Assembly: GCA_963850195.1 (NCBI GenBank)
Contig: CAWKKD010000004.1
Coordinates: 496,001 to 560,000 of the forward strand
Direction of reading: 5' to 3'
DNA: 64,000 bases
Origin: Actinoallomurus sp963850195
GTDB taxonomy: Bacteria; Actinomycetota; Actinomycetes; Streptosporangiales; Streptosporangiaceae
The position numbers were made by a program, and so were the translations under genes. Of the stretch, positions 1 through 7,849 are shown piece after piece. Position 1 is the first letter of the stretch; each line of letters opens with the position of its first letter. A model generated the notes under the pieces. It saw only the letters and a program-made list of their open reading frames with translations. It did not search any database and was not told the DNA's origin.

Positions 1-1
1 G

Positions 2-310
2 ACCGACGCCGTCGAGCAGGCGGTCCAGCTCGGCGACTTCTCCGCACTCGCGGACGACCTGATCGCGGCGGCCGTCTACTACCGGCGAGCCGCCGTTCAC
101 GGCCACCTCGACGCCACGATGAAGCTTTCGGTGACCTACGACCGGCTCGGCGATCAGGCCAACGCCGACCACTGGTACCGACGGGCGCTGAAGCGGCAGG
201 ACGCCACCTTCGCACCGAAGGATCGGGTGCCACGGCATTCCCGGCCGTCGACCACCGAGCACGGCTCCCCGGAGTCCACGCCGCCGCAGGGCCTCCCCAT
301 CCAGCGTTGA
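2..310 (+). CDS. C-terminal part of a TPR-like protein (partial, starts before the window)
   Basis: The frame is open from base 2 to a TGA at 308-310, so only the last ~102 residues are present. Two helical hairpins with TPR-like spacing are visible, for example a segment containing AVYYRRAA followed by one with NADHWYRRALKR. The remaining ~35 residues are a low-complexity Pro/Ser/Arg tail. TPR units normally mediate protein-protein contact; nothing here shows an enzymatic domain. It lies directly upstream of a cyclase-homology protein on the same strand, so the two may be co-transcribed. The name is an inference from repeat pattern only. Confidence 0.55.
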   Translation, partial: TDAVEQAVQLGDFSALADDLIAAAVYYRRAAVHGHLDATMKLSVTYDRLGDQANADHWYRRALKRQDATFAPKDRVPRHSRPSTTEHGSPESTPPQGLPIQR

Positions 311-409
311 CATCCGATGATCACGGAAGGTGTTCGGCCGACCGCACCGAAGTGTTCCAGGGTGCTCCACCGCCCGGCGCGGCTCGTGACCGTACGCGAT
401 CGTCCTCAC

Positions 410-1078
410 ATGAATCAGTTGCACCACCCGGCCACCGCGTACGGCATGCAGGCGTTGCACCACGCGATGTTCGCCGTCGACATCGTCGGCTTCGGCACCC
501 GTCATGACGCGAGCGTTCAGCTGCATCTACGGGCGGCGATGTACCGGATCGTCGAACGAGCCTGCGATGCCGCCGGCCTGCGCTGGTCCGTCTGCTACCA
601 CGAGGACCGCGGCGACGGTCTCTTCGTCATCGCCCCGCCGTGCATCAGCGCCGAGAGAGTCGTCGACGGGGTCATTCCCTACATTCGAGGCGCCCTCCAG
701 GAACACAACAAGCTCGCCAGCGAGGCCGCGACGATCCAGCTGCGGGTCTCGGTGCACGCCGGCTACGTACGGTTCGACGGCAACGGGGCCTCCGGTCACG
801 CCCTGATCCATCTGTTCCGGCTCCTGGACGCCGCGGCGTTCAAGACCGCGCTCCGGGCGAACGCGGGCGAACTCGGCCTGCTGGTCTCGAGCCACCTCTA
901 CGACGAGGTCGTACGCCAGGGGCCGCGCCTCATCGACTCCGGCGCGTACCGCCATGTCTCCATCATCAACAAGGAGACCGACACCGGCGCGTGGCTGTGG
1001 CTCCCACCACCTCCCTTCGCTTCGGCCCCGACCCTCCTCACGCGACTTCAGCAACATCGTCGCGACGACATCGCCTAG
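410..1078 (+). CDS. Stand-alone class III nucleotide-cyclase-homology protein
   Basis: About 222 residues from the ATG at 410; an in-frame ATG at 317 would add 31 residues that look non-conserved, and another Met lies at 446. The layout is that of a class III adenylyl/guanylyl cyclase catalytic domain: the first metal-site region reads FAVDIVGFG (Asp24) and the second RGDGLFV (Asp69), followed by a VSVHAGYV strand and a G-x-A-containing helix. Both metal Asp are present, but the Asn/Arg pair that stabilises the transition state is not clearly recognisable, so activity is uncertain. Small actinobacterial proteins of this type are often annotated only as hypothetical. The same fold appears, more degenerate, at the C-terminus of the 33099-37937 protein. 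Confidence 0.6.
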   Translation: MNQLHHPATAYGMQALHHAMFAVDIVGFGTRHDASVQLHLRAAMYRIVERACDAAGLRWSVCYHEDRGDGLFVIAPPCISAERVVDGVIPYIRGALQEHNKLASEAATIQLRVSVHAGYVRFDGNGASGHALIHLFRLLDAAAFKTALRANAGELGLLVSSHLYDEVVRQGPRLIDSGAYRHVSIINKETDTGAWLWLPPPPFASAPTLLTRLQQHRRDDIA

Positions 1079-1088
1079 ATCGCGCCGA

Positions 1089-1931
1089 TCACCGGACCCA
1101 GGTGCCGGTGAGGTCCTGGATCGCGGTGCCGTCGACGTCGGCGAGCTTCGTACCGACGAAGCCGCGCGCCTCGTCCGAGGTCTGGAGCCGGAACGGCGGC
1201 TCCGGGGCCGTCAGCGCGTGGACGATCGGGGCGGCCGCCTCCTCCGGGGTCTGTGCGTCGCCGAAGGCCTTCAGCGTCCGGTCGATGTAGGCGCCGAGCG
1301 CCGGGGCGTACGGTCCCGATGCCTCGAGGAGCGCCGGGACATCGACGTTGAGGCTCGCGACGAACTCGCTCCCGACCGCGCCGGGCTCCACGACGCTCAC
1401 GCGGACGCCGACGGTCGCGGCGACCGGCGCGAGCGACTCCATGAAGCCCTCGACCGCGAACTTGGCCGCGCAGTAGGCCTCGTTGAACGGCTGTCCGACG
1501 ACGCCGCCGACGCTGGTGACCGTGACGAGCCGGCCGCCGGAGGCACGCAGGTGCGGCATGGCGGCGCGGGTGACCGCCACGACACCGAAGTAGTTGACCT
1601 CCATGGCCGAACGCACGTCCTCCATGCTCGTACGTTCGGCGGTGCCCACGTATCCGGCGCCCGCGTTGTTGACCACGGCGTCGAGGCGGCCGTGTTCGGC
1701 GAGCACCTCGTCGAGGCACGCCGTGATGGTCTCCGGGCGTACGACGTCGAGCCGCCTCACCTCGATCAGCCCGTCGACCCCGGCCTCGGCGGCGGCCTTG
1801 CGCAGGGGTTCGGCCTTGGCGGTGTCGCGCATCGTGGCGATGACCCGGCGGCCGGTCCGTGCGGTGGCCACCGCCGCGGCGAGGCCGATGCCCGAGGAGG
1901 TGCCGGTGATGAGGACGATCTGGGGGGCCAT
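1089..1931 (-). CDS. SDR family NAD(P)-dependent oxidoreductase
   Basis: A classical short-chain dehydrogenase/reductase of 280 residues. It has the N-terminal dinucleotide motif TGTSSGIG, the NNAG structural motif and the catalytic YCAAK (Tyr-x-x-x-Lys) with an upstream Ser in VTSVGG. ATG 1931 is chosen because GAAGGGA lies at good spacing; an in-frame start at 1949 would add six residues. The substrate cannot be told. It is divergent from the MarR regulator, and the shared upstream region carries two palindromes, so it is the likely MarR target. Some SDRs in such pairs respond to phenolic or quinone compounds, which is inference only. Confidence 0.9.
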   Translation of the reverse strand: MAPQIVLITGTSSGIGLAAAVATARTGRRVIATMRDTAKAEPLRKAAAEAGVDGLIEVRRLDVVRPETITACLDEVLAEHGRLDAVVNNAGAGYVGTAERTSMEDVRSAMEVNYFGVVAVTRAAMPHLRASGGRLVTVTSVGGVVGQPFNEAYCAAKFAVEGFMESLAPVAATVGVRVSVVEPGAVGSEFVASLNVDVPALLEASGPYAPALGAYIDRTLKAFGDAQTPEEAAAPIVHALTAPEPPFRLQTSDEARGFVGTKLADVDGTAIQDLTGTWVR

Positions 1932-1958
1932 GAGGGGTTCCCTTCGCAAGGCTGATTA

Positions 1959-1974
1959 TGTGCGTGCACACACA
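1959..1974. promoter_or_regulatory. Imperfect palindrome, candidate MarR operator 1
   Basis: TGTGCGTG is followed directly by CACACACA, a 16-bp inverted repeat with one mismatched pair. It lies just upstream of the SDR start. Its arms resemble those of the second palindrome at 1982-2005, suggesting two sites for one regulator. Confidence 0.5.
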
Positions 1975-1981
1975 CTATAGT

Positions 1982-2005
1982 CATTGCGTGCACACGCACG
2001 CAATG
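1982..2005. promoter_or_regulatory. Perfect palindrome, candidate MarR operator 2
   Basis: CATTGCGTGC, four bases (ACAC), then GCACGCAATG: perfect 10-bp arms, 24 bp in all. It ends 17 bp before the MarR start codon. Position between two divergent genes and length fit a MarR-dimer site that represses both. Confidence 0.65.
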
Positions 2006-2022
2006 CTCGTTAAACTCAGGGA

Positions 2023-2490
2023 ATGCCGCGTACCGACCTCACCCTGGGCGACCTCTCGCCTCGAGATCACGCCTTCTACGGCCTGGTCTGGGCCGGAACC
2101 ACCCTCAGCGCACGCGTCGACCAGGCCCTGCTCCGCGCCCACGATCTCCCGATGTCCTGGTTCGAGGTGATGCTCTGGCTGAAGGGCCAGAGCGAACCGG
2201 TCGCGGCGTCCGATCTCGGAGCCAAAACCCTTCTCAGCCGCAGCCAGGTCTCCCGCGTCGTCGACGCACTCCACGCCCGCGGATTCGTCGCCCGTACCCC
2301 GTCCCCCACGGACGCCCGCTCGGTACGCGTCGCCCTGACCGCCGACGGCCTGAAGGCGTTCGCCGAGGCCGACGCCACCCGGCGAACCACCCTCGCGGAC
2401 GTGTTCGACGATCTGCTCGATGACGACGACATCGCGGCGCTGGAAACCGCCTGGGCCAAGCTCAAACGCCCCCGCACGTCCGCCACCTGA
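2023..2490 (+). CDS. MarR family transcriptional regulator
   Basis: 155 residues, the usual MarR length. The central winged helix-turn-helix runs about residues 50-115, including SDLGAKTLLSRSQVSRVVD and a wing region with FVARTPSPTDARSVRVALT, where the Asp-x-Arg typical of MarR wings is seen. Helices at both ends would form the dimer interface. There is no well-spaced ribosome binding site: CAGGGA abuts the ATG. Divergent from the SDR gene with two palindromes between them, so probably an autoregulated repressor of that gene, released by a small ligand. Confidence 0.88.
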   Translation: MPRTDLTLGDLSPRDHAFYGLVWAGTTLSARVDQALLRAHDLPMSWFEVMLWLKGQSEPVAASDLGAKTLLSRSQVSRVVDALHARGFVARTPSPTDARSVRVALTADGLKAFAEADATRRTTLADVFDDLLDDDDIAALETAWAKLKRPRTSAT

Positions 2491-2540
2491 CCGGATCCAT
2501 GTACCCGTCCTTTTCGAGCTCAGTCCTGGGCTTGATATTT

Positions 2541-2561
2541 ACATACATCCGGAATGTATGT
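2541..2561. promoter_or_regulatory. Palindrome upstream of hydrolase-tetR operon, candidate TetR operator
   Basis: ACATACAT, five bases (CCGGA), then ATGTATGT: perfect 8-bp arms in an AT-rich stretch that stands out from its GC-rich surroundings. It lies 33 bp before the hydrolase start, where a promoter is expected. The TetR protein encoded at the end of this operon is the obvious candidate binder. Confidence 0.6.
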
Positions 2562-2593
2562 TTCTATGGAGCTCCGACCACGGAGGGAGCGAG

Positions 2594-3439
2594 ATGACGT
2601 TCGGAACCATGCGGAAAGTCGATCTGGCGCAGGGGGCGATCCACTATCGCGAGTGCGGTGACGGCCCGCCGGTGGTCTTCGTCCACGGGGTGTTGGTGAA
2701 CGCCGATCTGTGGCGGAATGTTGTGCCGGTCGTGGCGGCCGCGGGGTATCGGTGTCTGGCTCCGGACTGGCCGTTCGGGGCGCATCCCGAGCCGATGCGC
2801 CCGGAGGCCGATCTGACCCCGCCGGGGGCGGCCGACCTCATCGCCGGATTCCTCGAAGCGCTCGATCTGACCGAGGTCACACTGGTCGCCAATGACACCG
2901 GCGGGGCGCTGGTACAGATCCTGATGACCCGGCATCCCGACAGGATCGCCCGCGTGGTGCTGGCCTCCTGCGACGTCCTGGACCTGTTCTTTCCCAAGCC
3001 GTTCAACCTGCTACCGCCGCTCGCGGCGGTGCCCGGCTCGATCCGGCTGCTTACGCAGGCGGCCAGGCTGAGAGCGCTGCATCGGCTGCCGCTGATGTTC
3101 GGCTGGGTGGCCAAGCGGCCGATCGCGCCCGAGGTGGCCGACTCCTACCTCCTGCCGGCGCGCCGCGATCCGGCGATCCGGAGGGACCTGCGGAAATTCC
3201 TGCGCGGGGTGCACCGGCGGCACACGCTCGAGGCGGCCGAAAAACTCGGCGGCTTCACCAAACCGGTGCTGCTCGTGTGGGCGGCCGAAGAACGACTCTT
3301 TCCGGTCGCCGCGGCCCGTAGGCTCGCGGGCATGCTGCCCGACGCCCGGCTCACCCTGGTGAACGACTCCTACACGTTCCTCCCGGAGGACCAGCCAGCC
3401 GAGCTCGCCCGAGAAATCTTGGAATTCGTCAAGGCATGA
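2594..3439 (+). CDS. Alpha/beta hydrolase with Asp at the nucleophile position (haloalkane-dehalogenase-like)
   Basis: 281 residues from ATG 2594, preceded by GGAGGGA. The HG oxyanion region (VFVHGVL) and the alpha/beta fold are clear. The nucleophile elbow reads VANDTGGAL, with Asp101 where most family members have Ser, as in haloalkane dehalogenases and epoxide hydrolases. Near the C-terminus, where the catalytic His should be, the sequence is SYTFLPED, with Thr261 aligned to His. So either the protein belongs to a divergent subgroup or it is catalytically altered. The tetR gene downstream overlaps its stop codon, and a palindrome precedes it, suggesting a small-molecule-inducible operon. 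Confidence 0.8.
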   Translation: MTFGTMRKVDLAQGAIHYRECGDGPPVVFVHGVLVNADLWRNVVPVVAAAGYRCLAPDWPFGAHPEPMRPEADLTPPGAADLIAGFLEALDLTEVTLVANDTGGALVQILMTRHPDRIARVVLASCDVLDLFFPKPFNLLPPLAAVPGSIRLLTQAARLRALHRLPLMFGWVAKRPIAPEVADSYLLPARRDPAIRRDLRKFLRGVHRRHTLEAAEKLGGFTKPVLLVWAAEERLFPVAAARRLAGMLPDARLTLVNDSYTFLPEDQPAELAREILEFVKA

Positions 3440-4023
3440 CCGAGCGCAGACGCCAGGAGGACCGTACTCGGACCACCCGCGCCAGCCTCATCGCGGCGGG
3501 CCGGAGGCTGTTCGCCGAACGTGGGTACGCCGAGGCGACGGCCGAGGAGATCGTGGCCGCTGCCGGACTCACCCGAGGCGCGCTGCGCCACCATTTCGGC
3601 GACAAGCGAGGACTCTTCGAAGTGGTCTTCGAAGAACTCGAAGCCGAGATCGCCCAGCGGTCCGCAGCGGCCGTCGGCACGGCCGGCGACACCTGGGAGG
3701 TCATCGAGAGCGGCATCGTCGCGTTCCTCGACATCTGCCAGGAGCCCGAAGTCGTACGGATCGCGCTGACCGACGCTCCCAATGTTCTCGGCTGGCAGGC
3801 CTGGCGGGCGGTCGAAGCTCGCCACGGCCTCGGCCTCATCCAGGCCACGCTCGACCAGGCCGTACATACCGGCATGCTCGAACCGCGGCCGGTCGAGCCC
3901 CTGGCCCACCTCCTCCTCAGCGCCATGATCGAGGCCGCACTGCTGATCGCCCACACCCCGGACATCCGCCCCGCCACCGAGCAGACCCTGCTCACCTTGA
4001 TCGGGGGTCTCCGGCCCACTTGA
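3436..4023 (+). CDS. TetR/AcrR family transcriptional regulator
   Basis: 195 residues. The N-terminal helix-turn-helix (residues ~10-57) includes RRLFAERGYAEATAEEIV and LTRGALRHHFGDK, typical of TetR. The rest is a helical ligand-binding domain. The start ATG overlaps the hydrolase stop in an ATGA, so translation is coupled. It most likely represses its own operon through the palindrome at 2541-2561; the ligand is unknown. Confidence 0.9.
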   Translation: MTERRRQEDRTRTTRASLIAAGRRLFAERGYAEATAEEIVAAAGLTRGALRHHFGDKRGLFEVVFEELEAEIAQRSAAAVGTAGDTWEVIESGIVAFLDICQEPEVVRIALTDAPNVLGWQAWRAVEARHGLGLIQATLDQAVHTGMLEPRPVEPLAHLLLSAMIEAALLIAHTPDIRPATEQTLLTLIGGLRPT

Positions 4024-4255
4024 CCAGGTGACACCGGAGAAGACCTGCGGATAACAACCGCGCTCCCCCGGTTCGTGCTCCCCTGCTCCCGCCGGGAGCA
4101 CGGAGCATTCCTGAACCGTCCCGAACAAGCGCGAACCAGCGTCCCAAGACCTGCCCGCTCCTCGCCGAGCGGTGACCGACGAGGTACGGCGGCCGGTAGG
4201 CGGCGATCCGGCGCCGTCGAGACGTACGCCGGACCGCCGCCCCAGCCCAGGGCGA

Positions 4256-5728
4256 TCAGCCCGCGCTGAGTACGGCCATGGCCGCGTTGTGGCCGGGAAT
4301 GCCGCTCACGCCGCCGCCGCGTTTGGCGCTCGCGCCGCAGCGCAGGATGCGCGGGTGCTCGGTCTCGACGCCCCACGGGCCGTGGTCGTCTTCCAGGTAG
4401 GGCCAGGAAAGGTCGCCGTGGAAGATGTGGCCGCCGGGAAGGCCGGCGTCCTTCTCCAGGTCGAGCGGGGTCTTGGCCTCGAGGCAGAGTTCGCCGTCGG
4501 GCGTACGGAGCAGGACGTTCTCGATCGGTTCGGCGAGCACGCTGCTCAACGACCTGAGCGTCCGCTCGACCGCGATCTTCTTGGCCTCCGGAGAGGTGAA
4601 CAGGCGGGCCGGCATGTGGGTGCCGAAGAGCGTGAGCGTATGGGCACCGCTGTCGCGCAGCTCGGCACCGAGGATCGAGCCGTCGGTGATCGAATGGCAG
4701 TAGATCTCGGACGGCGGCAGTGTGGGGATCTCGCCCCGCGCCGCCTGCTCGAATGCCAGAGCCATCTGGGACGCGCTCTCGTTGACCCGGAACGTCCCCG
4801 TGAAGGCCGCCTTCGGGTCGACGTTCGGATCCTTCAGGCGCGGCAGCCGGGAGAGCACCATGTTGACCTTGAGCTGGCAGCCCTCCTGGCCCCGATCGGG
4901 CGGCATGTTCACCAGCACATGGCCCGCCGTGACGGTGTGCTGCTCACCGTCGGTGAAGGTCACCTCGCCGGAAGGGGCGACGTCGAGCACCTCGCAACCC
5001 GTCCTGATCTCGGCGCCCGCCGACCGGGCGGCCTCGGCCATCGAGTGGGTCACCGCGCCCATACCGCCGACCGGGACCTTCCACTGGCCGGTGCCGTCGC
5101 CGATCAGGTGGTAGAGGTAACAGCGGTTGGCCAGCAGGTCGCGATCCGGGTCGGCGAACGTGCCGATCAGCGCGTCGGTGAGGACGATGCCGCGGATCAG
5201 GTCGCTCTGGAAATGCTCGTTCACGAGCTCGCCGATCGGGCGCTCGAACACTCCCTGCCAAACCCGCTCGTCGTCCACCACCTTGCGCAGCTCCGCCCGG
5301 CTGACCAGCGGCTCGAGCAGGGTCGGCGCGATCCGCCCGGCCGCGTTCTCGATCATCTCGTGGAACCGACCCCAGGACTCGAAGTCGGAAGAGCCGATGC
5401 GGGCGAAGGACGCCGCGGTGCCCGCGGGGTCGTCGTGGTCGATCAGCAGGCCGTCGTCGTCGAGCGGCGTGTAGGACGCCACACTCCGGCGGCGCAGCTC
5501 CAGGTTGAGGTCGAGATCCTTGATGATCTTCGTGGGCAGCAGGGCGACCAGGTAGGAGTATCGGGAAACGCGTGCGTCCACGCCTGGAAAGGCCTGCGCC
5601 GAAATGGCCACGCCACCGATGTGGTCGAGCTTCTCAAGGACGAGCACGCTCTTACCGGCGCGGGCCAGGTAGGCCGCCGCGACCAGGCCGTTGTGCCCGC
5701 CACCTGCAATGACTACGTCGTAACGCAT
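4256..5728 (-). CDS. NAD(P)/FAD-dependent oxidoreductase, phytoene-desaturase/PYROXD2-like
   Basis: 490 residues. The N-terminus carries a Rossmann FAD-binding motif, VVIAGGGHNGLVAAAYLA, followed by an acidic residue in VLEKLDHIGG. The middle has VPVGGMGAVTHSMAEAA, the conserved stretch of the CrtI/PYROXD2 family that precedes the second dinucleotide region. No signal peptide or membrane segment is seen. No carotenoid gene is nearby, so a carotenoid role is not supported; the PYROXD2-type branch with unknown substrate fits better. The gene stands alone, with about 100 bp to the upstream peptidase gene on the same strand. Confidence 0.85.
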   Translation of the reverse strand: MRYDVVIAGGGHNGLVAAAYLARAGKSVLVLEKLDHIGGVAISAQAFPGVDARVSRYSYLVALLPTKIIKDLDLNLELRRRSVASYTPLDDDGLLIDHDDPAGTAASFARIGSSDFESWGRFHEMIENAAGRIAPTLLEPLVSRAELRKVVDDERVWQGVFERPIGELVNEHFQSDLIRGIVLTDALIGTFADPDRDLLANRCYLYHLIGDGTGQWKVPVGGMGAVTHSMAEAARSAGAEIRTGCEVLDVAPSGEVTFTDGEQHTVTAGHVLVNMPPDRGQEGCQLKVNMVLSRLPRLKDPNVDPKAAFTGTFRVNESASQMALAFEQAARGEIPTLPPSEIYCHSITDGSILGAELRDSGAHTLTLFGTHMPARLFTSPEAKKIAVERTLRSLSSVLAEPIENVLLRTPDGELCLEAKTPLDLEKDAGLPGGHIFHGDLSWPYLEDDHGPWGVETEHPRILRCGASAKRGGGVSGIPGHNAAMAVLSAG

Positions 5729-5828
5729 GGAAAGTCCTCTCCTGTGGATTCGATGGATTTCGAGATCGCCGAGAAGACGCTAAAGACCGGTCTGCCAGTG
5801 TGGTTCGGGACGCATAGGTCGTTTCCTC

Positions 5829-7790
5829 CTATCGGGTCGCCACGATCTGCTGCCCACCGGACGTCCCGGTCAGGTGGATCACCGCGTGGGGCGTGAAGTC
5901 GTCGTAGGTCACGGCGACCGTCGCCGTCAGGCCGTCCGGGCCGGTGACGGTGAGGTTCGCGGTGACGTGGCCGGTCGTCTGGTTCCAGGTGGCGATCCCC
6001 GAGACGGTCGCATCGCCCGTCCAGCGGTCGCCCGAGAAGCTGATCGTGGTGCTGTCGGGGTCAGCGCCGCCGAAGGTGAACGAGCCTCCACGCAGGCCGA
6101 ATCCCTTGACGTCCGGGAGGTAGGGCCACTGTGCGATGGCGTCCTGGACGGTGTCCGCGCCGATGGACGCCAGGCGCAGCGCGTCCGGTTTCGCGGTGTT
6201 GCCCTGACCAGGGTGCGCCGGGGCGGCCTGGGCCATCGTGGACGGGTAGGAGGGCACCAGGCGTACCTCGGGTGTCCGGGTCGCGCAGGACGCGTCCAGG
6301 GCCTTCTCGGGATGGGTCATGAAGGTCCGCACCAGCCCCGACGCGCAACCGTCCGTGTCGAGCAGCGCGGAGACGTGGGTCTTGTTGGCGATCTGGATCC
6401 ACGTGGCCTGCGGGCCCATGAGCGCCGCCGCGCGCCGCCCCTCGGCCGGGGTGGTCAGCGAGTCGAGGTCACCGGTCATCACCAGGACGGGCAGGTCGGC
6501 AGGGGCGAGCGGGCCGCCGGTGGTCACCGGCGGGTCGTCCGACACGGGCGTCGGCCACTGCAGGCACGCGTCGAACTCCTCGAAGCCGTTGGTCACCCAC
6601 TCCGGGACGGTGAACGGCGAGAACAAGTCGGTGCGCAGCGCGGCCACCGACCGCTCGTACTCCTGCCGGCGGTTTCCGGTGTAGCGATAAGCCTGCGGGT
6701 AGTCGTTGCAGGAGACCGTGGCGTACGTCCCGGCTGAGAAGTCCGCGACCGGGCCCGAGTCGTCATTGGTGACGAACCGCGCGGTCAGCCGCAGGATCGG
6801 CACGGTGTCGCCGTGGTCGAGGTAGGCACGGATCGCCGGGACCAGCTCGCGGTAGACCTCGGAGTCGGAGCCCGCCGACTGGACGAGTTCCTCGAGTGCG
6901 TTCACGTCGACCGTTGTGGCGGCCGGTGCGCCGCCGGGCGGGCGGGTCGACCCGGTGATCGGCGTGGCACGTACGGCCGCGGCCATCTGCTGGATGGACG
7001 TCGATGCCGCGCAGCCGGTGGACCGCCGGCAGGCCAGGTCGAAGGAGGTCCGTATCTGGGCGATGGCGTCGGGATAGAACGGGTCGCCGCCCGCCACCGG
7101 GAAGGCCGCGTCCAGCACCACCGAGCGGAGCTTGGACGCGTACCGGGCGGTGAAGGCCTGGCCGAAGAACGTCCCGTAGGAGTCGCCGTACAGGTCGACC
7201 TTGCCGGGCTTCAGCCTGTCGAGCAGGTTCGCGACGTCACGTGCCTCGTTGGCGGTGGTGAACAGGTCGCTGCCGTGCACGAAGGAGCCGTCGGGCCGCT
7301 TCCACGTGGTGTCCAGTTTGTTGCCGCAGGCGCCCACCGCATCGATGTAGGCCTGGATGCCCTGGTCCGCCGTGAAGTTCTGCAGCTTGGGGCACTTCAT
7401 CACGCCGGACTTGCCGGTGCCCCGCAGGTCGATCATGAGGACGTTACGGGTCTTGGTCAGTGGGCCGAGCATCCCGAGGTAGTCGTCGCGGGTGCCGGTC
7501 GTGGGGTAGCCGGGGCCGCCCTCGACGGCGAGCACGGTGCCCTGGGCGGTGCCGGTCGCCGGGTACCACTCGAAGTACTGATCGATGGTGCCCGCACCGG
7601 GGTCGGAGTAGTCGAACGGGACCGTGGTCGTCGTGCACCAGGCCAGAGTGCTCGTCGCGCAGGGCTGCAGGGTGAGCGACCCGACCGTGATCGGGGATCG
7701 GCCGGCCGCAGAGGCGGGTCCGGACAGCAGACCGAGGCTGAGCACGGCGGCCGCTACGGCAGCCACTCTTCGGAAGGGACGAGGAGACAA
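5829..7790 (-). CDS. Secreted alpha/beta hydrolase, tripeptidyl-aminopeptidase (TAP/S33) type
   Basis: 653 residues. An N-terminal signal peptide (Arg-rich start, hydrophobic core, ASA at ~residues 27-29) indicates export. EGGPG (residues ~90-94) is the oxyanion motif, GDSYGTFFG carries nucleophile Ser204, and MTGDLDSLTTP plus NKTHVS supply the Asp and His of the triad in the TAP-like C-terminal domain. About 130 further residues follow and look like a beta-rich extension rich in Thr and Gly, so the protein is longer than the usual ~500. It likely trims tripeptides or short peptides outside the cell, feeding the peptide importer encoded at 10-16 kb. Confidence 0.87.
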   Translation of the reverse strand: MSPRPFRRVAAVAAAVLSLGLLSGPASAAGRSPITVGSLTLQPCATSTLAWCTTTTVPFDYSDPGAGTIDQYFEWYPATGTAQGTVLAVEGGPGYPTTGTRDDYLGMLGPLTKTRNVLMIDLRGTGKSGVMKCPKLQNFTADQGIQAYIDAVGACGNKLDTTWKRPDGSFVHGSDLFTTANEARDVANLLDRLKPGKVDLYGDSYGTFFGQAFTARYASKLRSVVLDAAFPVAGGDPFYPDAIAQIRTSFDLACRRSTGCAASTSIQQMAAAVRATPITGSTRPPGGAPAATTVDVNALEELVQSAGSDSEVYRELVPAIRAYLDHGDTVPILRLTARFVTNDDSGPVADFSAGTYATVSCNDYPQAYRYTGNRRQEYERSVAALRTDLFSPFTVPEWVTNGFEEFDACLQWPTPVSDDPPVTTGGPLAPADLPVLVMTGDLDSLTTPAEGRRAAALMGPQATWIQIANKTHVSALLDTDGCASGLVRTFMTHPEKALDASCATRTPEVRLVPSYPSTMAQAAPAHPGQGNTAKPDALRLASIGADTVQDAIAQWPYLPDVKGFGLRGGSFTFGGADPDSTTISFSGDRWTGDATVSGIATWNQTTGHVTANLTVTGPDGLTATVAVTYDDFTPHAVIHLTGTSGGQQIVATR

Positions 7791-7849
7791 CGCGGACTCC
7801 TTGGTGCGGGGGGAACGAACGTCGGGGGCATGGGCGTGATCCGGCGGCC

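Noticed and set aside
954..1955. Long plus-strand open frame opposite the SDR gene
   Set aside because: It is the antisense shadow of a clear SDR; its protein is Arg/Gly-rich with no family features. High-GC DNA produces many such frames.
4256..5728. Carotenoid biosynthesis role for the phytoene-desaturase-like gene
   Set aside because: No crtB, crtE or other pathway genes nearby, and the sequence fits the PYROXD2-type oxidoreductases equally well.
4172..5896. 574-codon plus-strand frame opposite the FAD oxidoreductase
   Set aside because: Antisense shadow; low-complexity composition, no recognisable motif, whereas the minus-strand protein has a perfect FAD site.
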